Positions 1 through 9,588 are shown, numbered from the stretch's first letter. The stretch: 64,000 nucleotides of DNA from Salinilacustrithrix flava (GCF_041228405.1 NZ_CP133888.1:3100001-3164000), one strand, 5' to 3'. Program-made: numbers and translations. The notes: generated from the letters alone by a model not told the origin.

Positions 1-2
1 CG

Positions 3-3000
3 AGCCCGTTGGCGCTGCCCGGAGCAAAGGCAGGGGTCGTCTGCTCGGACGACGGAGCCAACAAGGTGGACTACGCGGAGGTGAACCTCACCGCAGGCGA
101 GCCCGTCCGCTTCACGCTCACGTACCCGCAGGCAGGGGGGTCGTCGGTGAACCTCTGGCTCTTCCGGTGGCCGTCCTCCGGCTCGAGCGTGTCCGGCAGC
201 GTCGCCAGTCCCGATTCGAGGACGATCACCTACACGCCCACCGTCTCGGGCGCGCACCAGATCCGGGTCGACTGGCTCGCCGGAGCCCAGGGGGTTCCGT
301 ACCACCTCGAGGTCGAGCCCTACGCCGAGGACCTCCCGGTCATCACCACCCTCAGTAGGTCCTACGGCGTCGCGGGCGACTCGTTCTCCATCGTGGGATC
401 GAACTTCAACACCGTCTCCGACGTCAGCTTCTCGGACGGCGTGCCGGCAGCCTTCACGGTGAACTCGCCGACCTGGATCACCGCGACCGTCCCGGCCGGA
501 GCCGAAACGGGACCGATGACGATCACCAACTCCGGCGGGCCGTCTTCGAGCGACCGTTGGTTCAGCGTCCGTCCGACGCTCGCGCCGCCGGCGAACGACG
601 ACTTCGCCGACCCCGTGGTGCTGACCGGTGCGACCGGCCAGGTCACCGGGAGCAACGCAGGCGCGACGATGGAGCCCGGCGAGTACAGCGCCGGTTCCCG
701 AGAGACCTCGGTCTGGTACCAGTGGACGGCACCCAGTGACGGCGAGCTCGAGCTGGACACCTTCGGCAGCACGTTCGACACCATCCTGAACGTCTACACG
801 GGCACGGCGGTCAATGTCCTTCCGCTCGTGGCTGCGAACGACGACGATGCCGGCATCCAGAGTCGCATCGCCATCGCGGACCCCTCGTTCCCGGCGTTCA
901 CGCCGACCAGCGTCGTCGGAGGCACGACCTACCGGATCGGCATCAACGGCTACCAGGGCGACACGGGGGACCTGACCCTCAACTGGACGTTCACCACTGA
1001 TCTCTCGGCTCCGTTCATCGACAGCATCGCGCCCACGTCAGGCGAGGTGGGCGACACCGTGACCATCACGGGTTCAGGGTTGCAGTGGACGACCGACGTC
1101 GACTTCAACGGCACGCCGGCGACCTTCACCGTGGTGAACGACACCGAGGTCACCACCACGGTGCCCGAGGGTGCGACCGATGGTCCGATCACGGTGACGA
1201 CCCCGGGCGGCGCGACGCCCTCGGGTGGGTTCGACGTGACGGAACCGCCGCCCCCGACCGGTGAGTGGGGCTCGGACGGTTCCGTCTCTCGTGACGTGGC
1301 CACTGCAGATGCCGGCCTCTCCATCGTCGACATGGCGAGCGCCCGGATCGACGGCGGGTACTACGCCGCGATCCTCACGCTGGACGGCAGCATCGCCGTG
1401 GGCAAGTACGACGCGACCGACACGCCCGACCCGTCGTTCAACGATGGTGAAGGACTCGTCGTGCTGCCACCCGTCGCGCAGTACGCATCCGGCTCCGGCC
1501 TCCTGGCCGTGGACTCGGTCGGCCGTCCCTACCTGCTCGCCACCTCCACCTGGATCCCTGAGGACACCTCGCACGTCCGCCTCGTCCGTCTCACCACGGC
1601 AGGCGCACTCGACACGTCGTTCTCCGACGACGGCATCATCGACCTCGTCGCACCGGGAACGGGCATCGGGGCTGGTGCAGGCGTGGAGGTCGACAGCGAG
1701 GACCGACCCGTCACCGTGGCCCAGGAGGCCAGCACCACCGTCCGGCGCTTCACTACGGCAGGTGCCCCGGACGGCACCTTCCAGGGCACGAGCTCCGATG
1801 CCGGGGCAGCAGAGTTCCTCGACATCGTCGTCACGGCAGACGATCTGCTTGCCGTGCTCGGAGATGATTCGATCGTCGTCGCTGGCACGAACTTCGACGG
1901 CTCCGAGGGCCGGACCGTGCGTCTCGCGTCGGACGGCACGCTGGCGACCGGATGGGGGATCGGCGGTGCCAACCCGGCAAACCTCGGACCGGGCATCCAT
2001 CCGTTCTCCGCAGAGACGATGGCAGCGACGGGCGGCGACGGCGTCCTCATCGGGGCCAGCTTCCTCAACAACGTCGATGTGCTCCGCCTGGGCGCCGACG
2101 GCACCCTCGACACGGCGTTCGGTGGCGGTGACGGTCAGGCCACCGCGCTCACGGGGATGAACCGCTCGGCGGCCTCGGGGCACACGAACGCGATCAGCAC
2201 CGTCGACGGGGTCTACGTGCACGCGCGCGCTTCGACGTTCAACTTCGAGACCAGCGTCGTGCGCCTCACCACGACGGGCGAACCCGATTCGGGCTGGAAC
2301 GCCGGCTCACCCGGCGATCCGGTGTGGTCCGACCTGGCGCAGGTGCGCTCGATCTACCACGACGGCGCGCTGCGTCTGGGCGGCACGAACCAGGTCTTCG
2401 GCATCTCGGAGGCCATCGAGCGCATGGACGCTGTGGGCGGCGGCGCTTCCGTCGGCGGGGAGATCACGGTGATGGCGTCGGTCACCGATTACGTGCTGGC
2501 GATCGCCCCGTTGAGCGAGGGTGCATACGTCGCCTACGCCGAGGGCTCGCGAGCAACCATCGCCAAGCACAACGACGACGGCTCGCTCGACACCGACTTC
2601 GGTTCAGACGGGGCTCTTGCGTTCGATCCGTCGATCCTGAACCACGTCGACGACCTCGCAGTCGACGGCCAGGGGCGTCTGCTCATGGTCGGCCAGTGGT
2701 CGGTGGGCTCACCGCCAACCGCCGGGGGCATCCGGCTCATCCGGCTGACCACGGGTGGAGCACTGGACACGAGCTTCGATGGCGACGGGATCATCGACTT
2801 CGCCGGCCAGATCGACGGAACCAACTTCAACTTCGCCTACGACGTGCGCGCCGACGCCAGCGATCGTGTCGTTGTCGCCGGCACCTCGACGGTGCCGGCC
2901 CCGAGCAGCTTCGACCCGAAGGTCTTCCTCCAGCGGTTCACCGAGGCCGGCGCGCTCGACACGACATTCGGCGGCGACGGCGGGATGGTCGTGGACCTCT

Positions 3001-4430
3001 CGACCGTCCCCGGCGTGAACTACACCGTGGGTGAGGTGCGTCTCGATGCGGCGGGCGACCTGCGGGTCTTCGCAAGCACCGCCCAGGCCGGCGTGAAGTC
3101 GGAGATCGTCGTGATCGCCATCGATGGTGACGGCGTCCTCGACACCTCATACGGAGTCGATGGCTTCGCTCGCTACGTGTGCCCTGGCACGAACGAGGGC
3201 TTCGTCTACGGAGGCAACCTCTTGGCGGACGGCAGCGCCGTCTTTGCCGCCAGCTGCGACTCAGGTGGGTCGAACAACGGAGCGCGTGCCGGGCGGTTCA
3301 CTCCTGCTGGCGCCCTCGATACGACCTACGCCGGCGGTGCCGGCGTGATTCGGTACCTGAATGCTTCCAGCCAGCCGCTGAACCTCAGCCTCGAGGTCCC
3401 GGTCGACGATCTCGGTGCCGTGTACCTGCACGGTTTCAACTTCGGGGAGATCTACGCCGGACGCATCTCTGCGAACGGAACGCGTGATGCCGCCTACGAG
3501 CGCATCATGGAGGATGACGGTGGTCGTCCCACTGCCGCTGGCGTGGATGAGATCGGCCGCCTCTACATCGGCACGAATGTGGAAGGCGCCGCTGTCGTCA
3601 ACCGGATCGCGCCTGTGTCGACCAGTGGTGAGGACTCACCGATCGACTTCAACGGTGACGGGCTGATCGATATTGCGATCTTCCGTCCGTCGACGGGTCG
3701 GTGGGCGATCAAGGGTTTGCCGGGTGTGTCGACGAACTGGGGTCAGTCTGGTGATGTGCCGGTGCCGGCGGATTATGACGGTGACGGGCTGATCGATATT
3801 GCGATCTTCCGTCCGTCGACGGGTCGGTGGGCGATCAAGGGTTTGCCGGGTGTGTCGACGAACTGGGGTCAGTCTGGTGATGTGCCGGTGCCGGCGGATT
3901 ATGACGGTGACGGGCTGATCGATATTGCGATCTTCCGTCCGTCGACGGGTCGGTGGGCGATCAAGGGTTTGCCGGGTGTGTCGACGAACTGGGGTCAGTC
4001 TGGTGATGTGCCGGTGCCGGCGGATTATGACGGTGACGGGCTGATCGATATTGCGATCTTCCGTCCGTCGACGGGTCGGTGGGCGATCAAGGGTTTGCCG
4101 GGTGTGTCGACGAACTGGGGTCAGTCTGGTGATGTGCCGGTGCCGGCGGATTATGACGGTGACGGGCTGATCGATATTGCGATATTCCGTCCGTCGACGG
4201 GTCGGTGGGCGATCAAGGGTTTGCCGGGTGTGTCGACGAACTGGGGTCAGTCTGGTGATGTGCCGGTGCCGGCGGATTATGACGGCGACGGGCTGATCGA
4301 TATTGCGATCTTCCGTCCGTCGACGGGTCGGTGGGCGATCAAGGGTTTGCCGGGTGTGTCGACGAACTGGGGTCAGTCTGGTGATGTGCCCATTTCGCGG
4401 TACAACCATACGATGGATGATGCCCAATAA
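3..4430 (+). CDS. Giant secreted surface protein with IPT/TIG domains, delta-60 repeats and C-terminal FRPS repeats (5' truncated)
   Basis: The frame is open to the window edge, so the true start and any signal peptide lie outside; about 1,473 residues are visible. In order I see an Ig-like stretch, an IPT/TIG domain (about 110-190), a PPC-like beta domain beginning DDFADPV (about 196-330), a second IPT/TIG domain (about 335-410), and a long run of delta-60 type repeats with the signature LDTSFxxDG (about 425-1200). Six near-identical 42-residue FRPSTGRW units follow, then a short divergent tail. All modules are beta-rich and typical of extracellular proteins; no catalytic motif is visible. 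It probably acts as a surface or matrix protein. It is convergent with the exopolysaccharide locus. The function is not known; the domain calls are by eye. Confidence 0.85.
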   Translation, partial: SPLALPGAKAGVVCSDDGANKVDYAEVNLTAGEPVRFTLTYPQAGGSSVNLWLFRWPSSGSSVSGSVASPDSRTITYTPTVSGAHQIRVDWLAGAQGVPYHLEVEPYAEDLPVITTLSRSYGVAGDSFSIVGSNFNTVSDVSFSDGVPAAFTVNSPTWITATVPAGAETGPMTITNSGGPSSSDRWFSVRPTLAPPANDDFADPVVLTGATGQVTGSNAGATMEPGEYSAGSRETSVWYQWTAPSDGELELDTFGSTFDTILNVYTGTAVNVLPLVAANDDDAGIQSRIAIADPSFPAFTPTSVVGGTTYRIGINGYQGDTGDLTLNWTFTTDLSAPFIDSIAPTSGEVGDTVTITGSGLQWTTDVDFNGTPATFTVVNDTEVTTTVPEGATDGPITVTTPGGATPSGGFDVTEPPPPTGEWGSDGSVSRDVATADAGLSIVDMASARIDGGYYAAILTLDGSIAVGKYDATDTPDPSFNDGEGLVVLPPVAQYASGSGLLAVDSVGRPYLLATSTWIPEDTSHVRLVRLTTAGALDTSFSDDGIIDLVAPGTGIGAGAGVEVDSEDRPVTVAQEASTTVRRFTTAGAPDGTFQGTSSDAGAAEFLDIVVTADDLLAVLGDDSIVVAGTNFDGSEGRTVRLASDGTLATGWGIGGANPANLGPGIHPFSAETMAATGGDGVLIGASFLNNVDVLRLGADGTLDTAFGGGDGQATALTGMNRSAASGHTNAISTVDGVYVHARASTFNFETSVVRLTTTGEPDSGWNAGSPGDPVWSDLAQVRSIYHDGALRLGGTNQVFGISEAIERMDAVGGGASVGGEITVMASVTDYVLAIAPLSEGAYVAYAEGSRATIAKHNDDGSLDTDFGSDGALAFDPSILNHVDDLAVDGQGRLLMVGQWSVGSPPTAGGIRLIRLTTGGALDTSFDGDGIIDFAGQIDGTNFNFAYDVRADASDRVVVAGTSTVPAPSSFDPKVFLQRFTEAGALDTTFGGDGGMVVDLSTVPGVNYTVGEVRLDAAGDLRVFASTAQAGVKSEIVVIAIDGDGVLDTSYGVDGFARYVCPGTNEGFVYGGNLLADGSAVFAASCDSGGSNNGARAGRFTPAGALDTTYAGGAGVIRYLNASSQPLNLSLEVPVDDLGAVYLHGFNFGEIYAGRISANGTRDAAYERIMEDDGGRPTAAGVDEIGRLYIGTNVEGAAVVNRIAPVSTSGEDSPIDFNGDGLIDIAIFRPSTGRWAIKGLPGVSTNWGQSGDVPVPADYDGDGLIDIAIFRPSTGRWAIKGLPGVSTNWGQSGDVPVPADYDGDGLIDIAIFRPSTGRWAIKGLPGVSTNWGQSGDVPVPADYDGDGLIDIAIFRPSTGRWAIKGLPGVSTNWGQSGDVPVPADYDGDGLIDIAIFRPSTGRWAIKGLPGVSTNWGQSGDVPVPADYDGDGLIDIAIFRPSTGRWAIKGLPGVSTNWGQSGDVPISRYNHTMDDAQ
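3645..4400 (+). repeat. Six in-frame 126-bp tandem repeats (FG-GAP/VCBS-like, FRPSTGRW units)
   Basis: The period is exactly 126 bases: the GTGACGGG landmark falls at 3655, 3781, 3907 and 4033, again at 4159, and as GCGACGGG at 4285. Copies differ by only a few bases. Each unit encodes DYDGDG, DIAIFRPSTGRW and GDVPVP, with Asp/Gly-rich turns resembling calcium-binding propeller blades. The last unit decays into the protein's C-terminus. Codons such as GAT, GGT and TTT are commoner here than in the rest of the gene. Confidence 0.95.
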
Positions 4431-4733
4431 GCCGAACTCGGAGGGCGGCACTACAGGATCTCGCTCCGTGGAACCGCTTGTGCAAGAGGGAACCAGAGAC
4501 ACGTTCGGCTGGGCTTCATGGGAAGGGTGGGGTCGAGACGGCGGACTGTCGACAGCATTCTCACACCAGGTAACGAGCCTCATCTTGCGGTAGGAAGTGT
4601 CGTGACAGCACGTCACCCAGCACAAGGTGCAGCGGCAGGCGTCTTTGGTGCGACGGATCCAAGTAGTGCCTGGGATTGAGGATGCGTGCAACAGATTTCG
4701 ACGGGACCGGCGAAGCTGCCGACGCACATCGTT
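4431..4733. other. Convergent intergenic gap with no recognisable gene
   Basis: These 303 bases separate the stop codons of the giant surface protein and the epimerase. I see no convincing coding frame, RNA gene or strong terminator. A weak hairpin (GTGAC/GTCAC, 5-base loop) lies near 4610-4625. Base composition is lower in GC than most of the window. Confidence 0.5.
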
Positions 4734-5684
4734 CTAGTTGGAGGGACGCCTCGAGCGGTGCCAGGCGACCTGGGCGGCGATGCCGTCGGCCAGGTTGGTC
4801 TGGGGCTTCCAGCCGAGGAGTCGTTGGGCGGCGTCGTTGCTGCCGCCGGTGCGCTGGACGTCGCCGGGCTGCTCGGCGTGCTGCTCGATCGGCACGGGTG
4901 ACCCGACGGCGTTGGCGACCGCGTCGATGACGTTGCGCAGGACGGTGGAGCCGCCGGCGCAGACGTTGACCACGGTGCCCGGCGCGACGTCGGCGGTGCC
5001 GGCGAGGACGTTGGCCCGGACCACGTCGCCGACGTAGGTGAAGTCGCGGATGTGGGAGCCGTCGCCGTAGAGGGGGAAGGCCTGCTGGTCGAGGGCTCCC
5101 TCGATAAGGCGGTGGAAGGCCATGTCGGGGCGCTGGCGGGGGCCGTAGACGGTGAAGTACCGCAGCGCCACGGTGGAGAGGCCGCAATTGGCGGCGTATA
5201 CGCCGCAGAGGTGCTCGGCGGCGAGCTTGGTGACGCCGTAGGGGCTGTGGGGTCGGGGGAGGTCGGTCTCGATGACCGGGTAGGAGTCGGCGTTCCCGTA
5301 CACCGACGAGCTGGATGCGTAGACGAACCGGTCGACGGCGGCTTGGCGGGTGGCTTCGAGCAGGCGCTGGGTGGCGAGGACGTTGCAACTGTCGTAGGTG
5401 GCGAATCCGTCGGACCACGAGAGCCGGACGCCAGGCTGGGCGGCCTGGTGGTAGACGACGTCGACACCGTCGAGCAGTGCGTCGAGGTCGGTGTCGCGCA
5501 GGTCGGCCTCGATGAAGCGGAAGCCCGGCCGATCCCGGAGGTCGGCCAGGTTGGCGTCCTTCGCGTCCCGGTCGTAGTACGGCGTGAACGCGTCGACGCC
5601 GACCACGTCGTGTCCCTCGTCCAGCAAGGCCTCGGCCAGCTGGGACCCGATGAAGCCGGCAACACCGGTGACGAAGATCCTCAT
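4734..5684 (-). CDS. NAD-dependent sugar-nucleotide epimerase/dehydratase (UDP-glucuronate 4-epimerase-like)
   Basis: This 316-residue extended short-chain dehydrogenase probably epimerises a UDP-sugar in the cytoplasm to supply a precursor for the adjacent polysaccharide locus. The Rossmann motif TGVAGFIG is at residues 6-13, SSSSVYG contains the catalytic Ser, and SPYGVTK supplies the Tyr-xxx-Lys pair. YGDGSHIRDFTYVGDV is typical of UDP-glucose/UDP-glucuronate epimerases. Length is normal for the family. It is the last gene of the minus-strand polysaccharide cluster, 129 bases after the acyltransferase, and has high GC unlike the central cassette, so it may belong to the conserved flank. 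Substrate cannot be fixed from sequence. Confidence 0.9.
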   Translation of the reverse strand: MRIFVTGVAGFIGSQLAEALLDEGHDVVGVDAFTPYYDRDAKDANLADLRDRPGFRFIEADLRDTDLDALLDGVDVVYHQAAQPGVRLSWSDGFATYDSCNVLATQRLLEATRQAAVDRFVYASSSSVYGNADSYPVIETDLPRPHSPYGVTKLAAEHLCGVYAANCGLSTVALRYFTVYGPRQRPDMAFHRLIEGALDQQAFPLYGDGSHIRDFTYVGDVVRANVLAGTADVAPGTVVNVCAGGSTVLRNVIDAVANAVGSPVPIEQHAEQPGDVQRTGGSNDAAQRLLGWKPQTNLADGIAAQVAWHRSRRPSN

Positions 5685-5813
5685 GGCGCATCACGCAACA
5701 ATTCGTTCCACATGGAAGACCACATCCGACGTGCAGAAAGTAGGAGTGAAGCGGCGTGCCGATCCAGCGGCCCGCATTGAATCTTCAACCAAGCCATCAC
5801 AGGCCGTACCTGA

Positions 5814-6365
5814 TCACGATCGCATGCGAATAATCTTGGCAGGCGTACCACCGACTACTGCACCAGCTCGAACGTCGGCGGTTACGACCGAGCCGGCTCC
5901 AACGACTGCCCCGCGCCCGATAGTCACGCCCGCCAGGACCTTCGATCCGGCACCGATCCAGCAATCGTCCTCGATACTCACAGGTTTCACCGTTCTCTTC
6001 TGATCCTTGATCTTTGCCCCGGCCGCTATACCGTGATTCGCGTCTGTGATATGTACGCCCGGCCCGATCAGAACGTTCGTGCCGACACTGATCCGCTCGA
6101 CAGCATTCAGGTATGAAAACTCGCCAATCGATGATCGCTCACCCACGAGGATAACGCCGCCTGCCGACTTCAGGTAGGCGAAGGGGTAGATGGTCGCACG
6201 AGGCTCTAGGTGGATCCGATTTGCGCCTCGAAAGCGCGTATGGGAATGGATGACCGGCCATCGCCTTCTCCAATGCCAGTTGACACCAAGGGCGCGCCAG
6301 AACACAGCGCGTGCGCCCAGCCCGAGGCGCTCCAAAGTCCTGGACTTGTCATATAGTGCGAGCAC
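5814..6365 (-). CDS. Hexapeptide-repeat (LbetaH) O-acyltransferase
   Basis: A 183-residue left-handed beta-helix acyltransferase of the maltose/galactoside acetyltransferase class, probably acetylating a sugar of the exopolysaccharide. Features include VGTNVLIGPGVHITDANH, with the catalytic His in the DANH context, followed by hexapeptide turns (WIGAGSKVLAGVTIGRGAV) and the C-terminal signature VVGGTPAKII. I chose GTG at 6365 because GGAGGAGG lies 9 bases upstream and the overlap with the preceding sulfotransferase is then only 17 bases; an upstream ATG at 6437 would overlap by 89 bases. It is translationally coupled within the low-GC part of the locus. Confidence 0.87.
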   Translation of the reverse strand: MLALYDKSRTLERLGLGARAVFWRALGVNWHWRRRWPVIHSHTRFRGANRIHLEPRATIYPFAYLKSAGGVILVGERSSIGEFSYLNAVERISVGTNVLIGPGVHITDANHGIAAGAKIKDQKRTVKPVSIEDDCWIGAGSKVLAGVTIGRGAVVGAGSVVTADVRAGAVVGGTPAKIIRMRS

Positions 6366-7302
6366 CTGACCTCGCCTCCTCCACTGCCGTGTCGCGTCTC
6401 CGGGCAGTACGTCGGCGCGAACGACTCGCCACGCCAACGCGAAGCCACCATAGGTTAGCCTGCAGTCGTCTCGGCAAAGTTGGATCAGTCCCTATCACTT
6501 CATAGCCCAGTTGTGCGAGCAAGTGCCTATGCTGACTACCGAGGGTAGATTGGACGCATAGCGGGAGTTCCCTTATCCACCCTTTCGCTCGGTTGGCGTC
6601 TGGGGCTGAACCCACCAGCGCATGTTGAGATCGCGAATATGCGGGGACACTGAAGACTTGGCCCTTGTCCGAGACTGTGTGGGCCTCCAGATCAAGGAAT
6701 GCCCCAAGCCCTGCAAGGCATCTTCCAGGATTCTGGACCAGATCCTCAAAGCGAACTCGAACTGTCCTGTCAGGATAGTCCCGTTCCAGCGCTTGCCCAA
6801 AGGCTATGGCATCTCGCCACCATGCACCCAGGCGAGCGAGGCTCAGAGGACTCCAGTCGGTCCTCATCACGCTGGCAGCGACGCCGCGAACATCCCGTAC
6901 TAGATGCACGAACTGAGCGTCGGGAAACGAGCGGACAAGGATGTCTGCTGCGCGGGCATTCGAGGGGGTATGGTCTATCCACCTGGTGGCTCCTGCGTTC
7001 CCCACTTTGCGTGCGAATGACGCAACAAGCAGTTCTAGTGCGGCGACGGATCCCCCTAGCGTTCCTCTAGTCTGTCTTGAGCCGCCAGAGAGCGCATCTC
7101 GAGCCGCATCCACCACCTCTGGCGGGAGTCCCCAAAGGTCGAGTCGCCATGATTCAAGTGCGGTGACGTTCCCGGACAAGAGGTCATTCTTGAACTGCGA
7201 TTCGGGAGTGACCAGTGTGTTGGGATAGTGCCCGAGTCGCTCGCCTAAGAGGGTCGTACCAGACCGGCCGCAGCCCGCGATGAATATTGGTCGAAGCGTC
7301 AT
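6349..7302 (-). CDS. Sulfotransferase (Sulfotransfer_3-like)
   Basis: A 317-residue PAPS-dependent sulfotransferase. The 5'-phosphosulfate loop is GCGRSGTTLL at residues 10-19, and the 3'-phosphate region is LVRDVRGVAASVMRT. These two motifs define the family; the acceptor is unknown. It lies 6 bases after the flippase stop and overlaps the acyltransferase start, so it is clearly part of the polysaccharide operon. Together with a second sulfotransferase at 8567 it suggests that the polymer, or its lipid-linked repeat unit, is sulfated. Base composition is noticeably lower in GC than in genes outside the cassette. Confidence 0.88.
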   Translation of the reverse strand: MTLRPIFIAGCGRSGTTLLGERLGHYPNTLVTPESQFKNDLLSGNVTALESWRLDLWGLPPEVVDAARDALSGGSRQTRGTLGGSVAALELLVASFARKVGNAGATRWIDHTPSNARAADILVRSFPDAQFVHLVRDVRGVAASVMRTDWSPLSLARLGAWWRDAIAFGQALERDYPDRTVRVRFEDLVQNPGRCLAGLGAFLDLEAHTVSDKGQVFSVPAYSRSQHALVGSAPDANRAKGWIRELPLCVQSTLGSQHRHLLAQLGYEVIGTDPTLPRRLQANLWWLRVGVASRSRRRTARRRDTAVEEARSGARTI

Positions 7303-7308
7303 GGCCGG

Positions 7309-8559
7309 TCATCCGCCATAGCGAAGTCTCACGCCCAGGCGGGCTTGTACTCGGCGCTGCATCATGCCATTCCAACTCGCTACGCCCGCCAACGTCCCGA
7401 GAGCCACGCCGGAAGGGCCCCAGAGCCCCGCAGCCACCACAGAAAGAACACACTGGATACCAAGGGCTGCGCAAAGCGCACGAACTGCGCTCCATTCATC
7501 AAATGTCATTGTCAGAGCGGTTCCGACCGGACCGTAGGCAACGGACAATACTTGCGCCACTAGGAGAAACGCGAGCATCGCCGGCGGCGACGTGTAGTCG
7601 GCACCAAGGCGCGGAAAGATTGTTGCAATCGCAGCCCCGGTAATTCCGGCCAGCATTGCGGCGGCAGGTACAGCTCTACGCAACAGTTGCCGAACCTGAT
7701 TTGCGGCCTCGAAGATGGTTCCGTCACTGTGTGCTGCGGCAAGTGCGGGAGCGGCGACGAGATTCACGCCGAAGAGAATCACAGCTACGCCCCCCGTCAA
7801 GCGAGCCGCTAGTGCGTAGGAGCCTGCATGCTCCGGGCCGAGAGTTGCGCTCGCAATAAGCGTATCGATCTGCGCGCTGCCGGTGGACAGCACGGCAAGG
7901 GCCAACAAGCCAGTCGGAGTCCGAATGAGTGGCTCATCATCGCTGGCTGAACGCGGACTGGCCGCGCCAAGTGACCGCGAGACAAGCAACTGTGCGACCA
8001 AGGCAATCCCGGCGACCGCCAACAATCGGAGCCCACCGACTAATCCTGGCGAAAGATCGGGCAGGGCGATGGACGTTAGCGCCAACAGTGAGCCCCACGT
8101 GAGGGGCAAGACCATGGTGGTCCACGCGCTCGCGTGCACAGTCAGTCGCGAACCGCGCGCTACTCCCTCAAGAAGACGGAGCAGTGCCAACCCTGGAACG
8201 GTCAATCCGAATATTGCGAGGGCCCAGAAGTCAACGGCATCCGCAAGCCGGGTTAGCACGAGGGCAACCAGCACGTAAGCAACCAAAGGGATGCCCACCC
8301 TCCGCAGCAGGTGGCCTTGGGCCTGTCGCCACCATTGAGCGGCGAAGCCAGGCTCGCTTCCCGAGCGAGCTACATCGCGGGATCCAGCGGTGTCCAAGCC
8401 TAGTGTGGCAAGGATGCTACAAATCGTCGACAGGCTCAACCCTACAGCAACGGTTCCGTAGTCTGGCGCCGACAGCTGCCAAGCTAGGAATAGCTGCAGT
8501 ACGAGACTCAGCCCAAGGCCTGAGCCGCGAATCAGCCCACCCAATGTTGAAGCGGTCAT
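7309..8559 (-). CDS. Wzx-like polysaccharide flippase (MATE/PST-type membrane protein)
   Basis: A 416-residue polytopic membrane protein with roughly 12 hydrophobic segments, for example LGLSLVLQLFLAWQL near the N-terminus and VAVILFGVNLVAAPALAA in the middle. Length and pattern fit the polysaccharide biosynthesis flippase family, which moves undecaprenyl-linked repeat units across the membrane. I chose ATG at 8559, 7 bases after the stop of the upstream sulfotransferase; the longer frame to 8664 would overlap that gene by about 100 bases. It forms a Wzx/Wzy pair with the polymerase at 11474. Sequence divergence makes the specific sugar unit impossible to predict. Confidence 0.83.
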   Translation of the reverse strand: MTASTLGGLIRGSGLGLSLVLQLFLAWQLSAPDYGTVAVGLSLSTICSILATLGLDTAGSRDVARSGSEPGFAAQWWRQAQGHLLRRVGIPLVAYVLVALVLTRLADAVDFWALAIFGLTVPGLALLRLLEGVARGSRLTVHASAWTTMVLPLTWGSLLALTSIALPDLSPGLVGGLRLLAVAGIALVAQLLVSRSLGAASPRSASDDEPLIRTPTGLLALAVLSTGSAQIDTLIASATLGPEHAGSYALAARLTGGVAVILFGVNLVAAPALAAAHSDGTIFEAANQVRQLLRRAVPAAAMLAGITGAAIATIFPRLGADYTSPPAMLAFLLVAQVLSVAYGPVGTALTMTFDEWSAVRALCAALGIQCVLSVVAAGLWGPSGVALGTLAGVASWNGMMQRRVQARLGVRLRYGG

Positions 8560-8566
8560 TAGGGGT

Positions 8567-9586
8567 TTATCCTCGCTCGCGCAAGGTAGATCGGAAGTAC
8601 GCGATACCTGGGCGAATGCCCTTCTGTCGGATGTGGTACGCAACCAGTCCGGCGGCGTCAACACCGACGAACAGGCGACTGAGCAGTTGAAATAGTCGTT
8701 CTACAGTGTCTGGTGGCGTCGGCTCCTTTGGGTACGTCGTCGAATGGTTCTGGACTTGAAGGTATCCCAGAGCCTCGGCGACCGCCCGGGTGCTTCGGGC
8801 TTCGAGCCTGCGGAGCTTGCGGATCGCCGGTTGTGATGCGACGACCTTGGTCTGGCCGATACCGAGGCCCAACTCGTCCGAGATTCCACGAAGTGTCGCC
8901 GGAGTTCCTCGTGCCGGCAAACCGACGGACCGCTCGATGTCCGAGATCGCCCGTGAGGGGTCCTTCGTGAGGTCCTCATACCGAACGATATGGATCCGGG
9001 TCGGCTGCCTCGCGTGCTCAGTGAGGAGTGACCGGTTGTACCGAGTCCACCGTCCGACGGCACCGACTCGACTTCGACGCCAATGCCGCGCCTCGCTCTC
9101 CGTTTGCGCAGCAACCTCACGTACAATCCCAATGATATGCGAATCTGGAAAGAGTCGAAGTAGAAGGGGGAGGTTCCGGATATACATCGGGGTCTTGTCA
9201 CCCCATATCGGTGATTCGTCTCGCCCCTCTCTGCCGTGGGGCATCGAGAAGAAGCGGCAAACATCCTCAATGACATCTGTCCAGGGGACACCAGCGCTCG
9301 TCGCAGCTGCAGCTTGGAGCGAGTCACTAGGGATGTACTGGGACTCGCCATAGGATGCCGCCCGCCGCCCAAGTTGCGTCTTCCTCAGTTCGGCCGCAAA
9401 CCAGGTCAGTTCAGACTTACCCAACCGGGCATCCAGGCCAAGTTGCCTAGTGAAGCTCGGAATGAAGTGTGTCTCGTGCCGACAGAGGCTGACGTGGGGA
9501 TGGCTGGAAAGCAGTTCGCGCGCCAACGTAGTGCCGCTCCGCGGCAGGCCGACGATGAAAAGCGGTCGGGGTTCGGGAGCGAGCAC
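8567..9586 (-). CDS. Second sulfotransferase of the polysaccharide locus
   Basis: A 339-residue PAPS-dependent sulfotransferase with GLPRSGTTLARELL at residues 13-26 as the 5'-phosphosulfate loop and IIGIVREVAAQTESEARHW as the 3'-phosphate-binding segment. It is only distantly similar to the sulfotransferase at 6349, so the two are not a recent duplication and may act on different positions. GTG at 9586 begins 2 bases after the stop of the preceding glycosyltransferase, which supports the start and an operon. The acceptor is inferred to be a sugar because of the neighbours; aryl or lipid acceptors are not excluded. Confidence 0.87.
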   Translation of the reverse strand: MLAPEPRPLFIVGLPRSGTTLARELLSSHPHVSLCRHETHFIPSFTRQLGLDARLGKSELTWFAAELRKTQLGRRAASYGESQYIPSDSLQAAAATSAGVPWTDVIEDVCRFFSMPHGREGRDESPIWGDKTPMYIRNLPLLLRLFPDSHIIGIVREVAAQTESEARHWRRSRVGAVGRWTRYNRSLLTEHARQPTRIHIVRYEDLTKDPSRAISDIERSVGLPARGTPATLRGISDELGLGIGQTKVVASQPAIRKLRRLEARSTRAVAEALGYLQVQNHSTTYPKEPTPPDTVERLFQLLSRLFVGVDAAGLVAYHIRQKGIRPGIAYFRSTLRERG

Positions 9587-9588
9587 TC

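Noticed and set aside
3645..4400. Regular direct repeats as a CRISPR array
   Set aside because: The period is 126 bases with no unique spacers, and the repeats continue a long coding frame.
3636..4727. Minus-strand frame with Arg/Thr-rich repeats
   Set aside because: It mirrors the FRPS repeat array and has no independent support.
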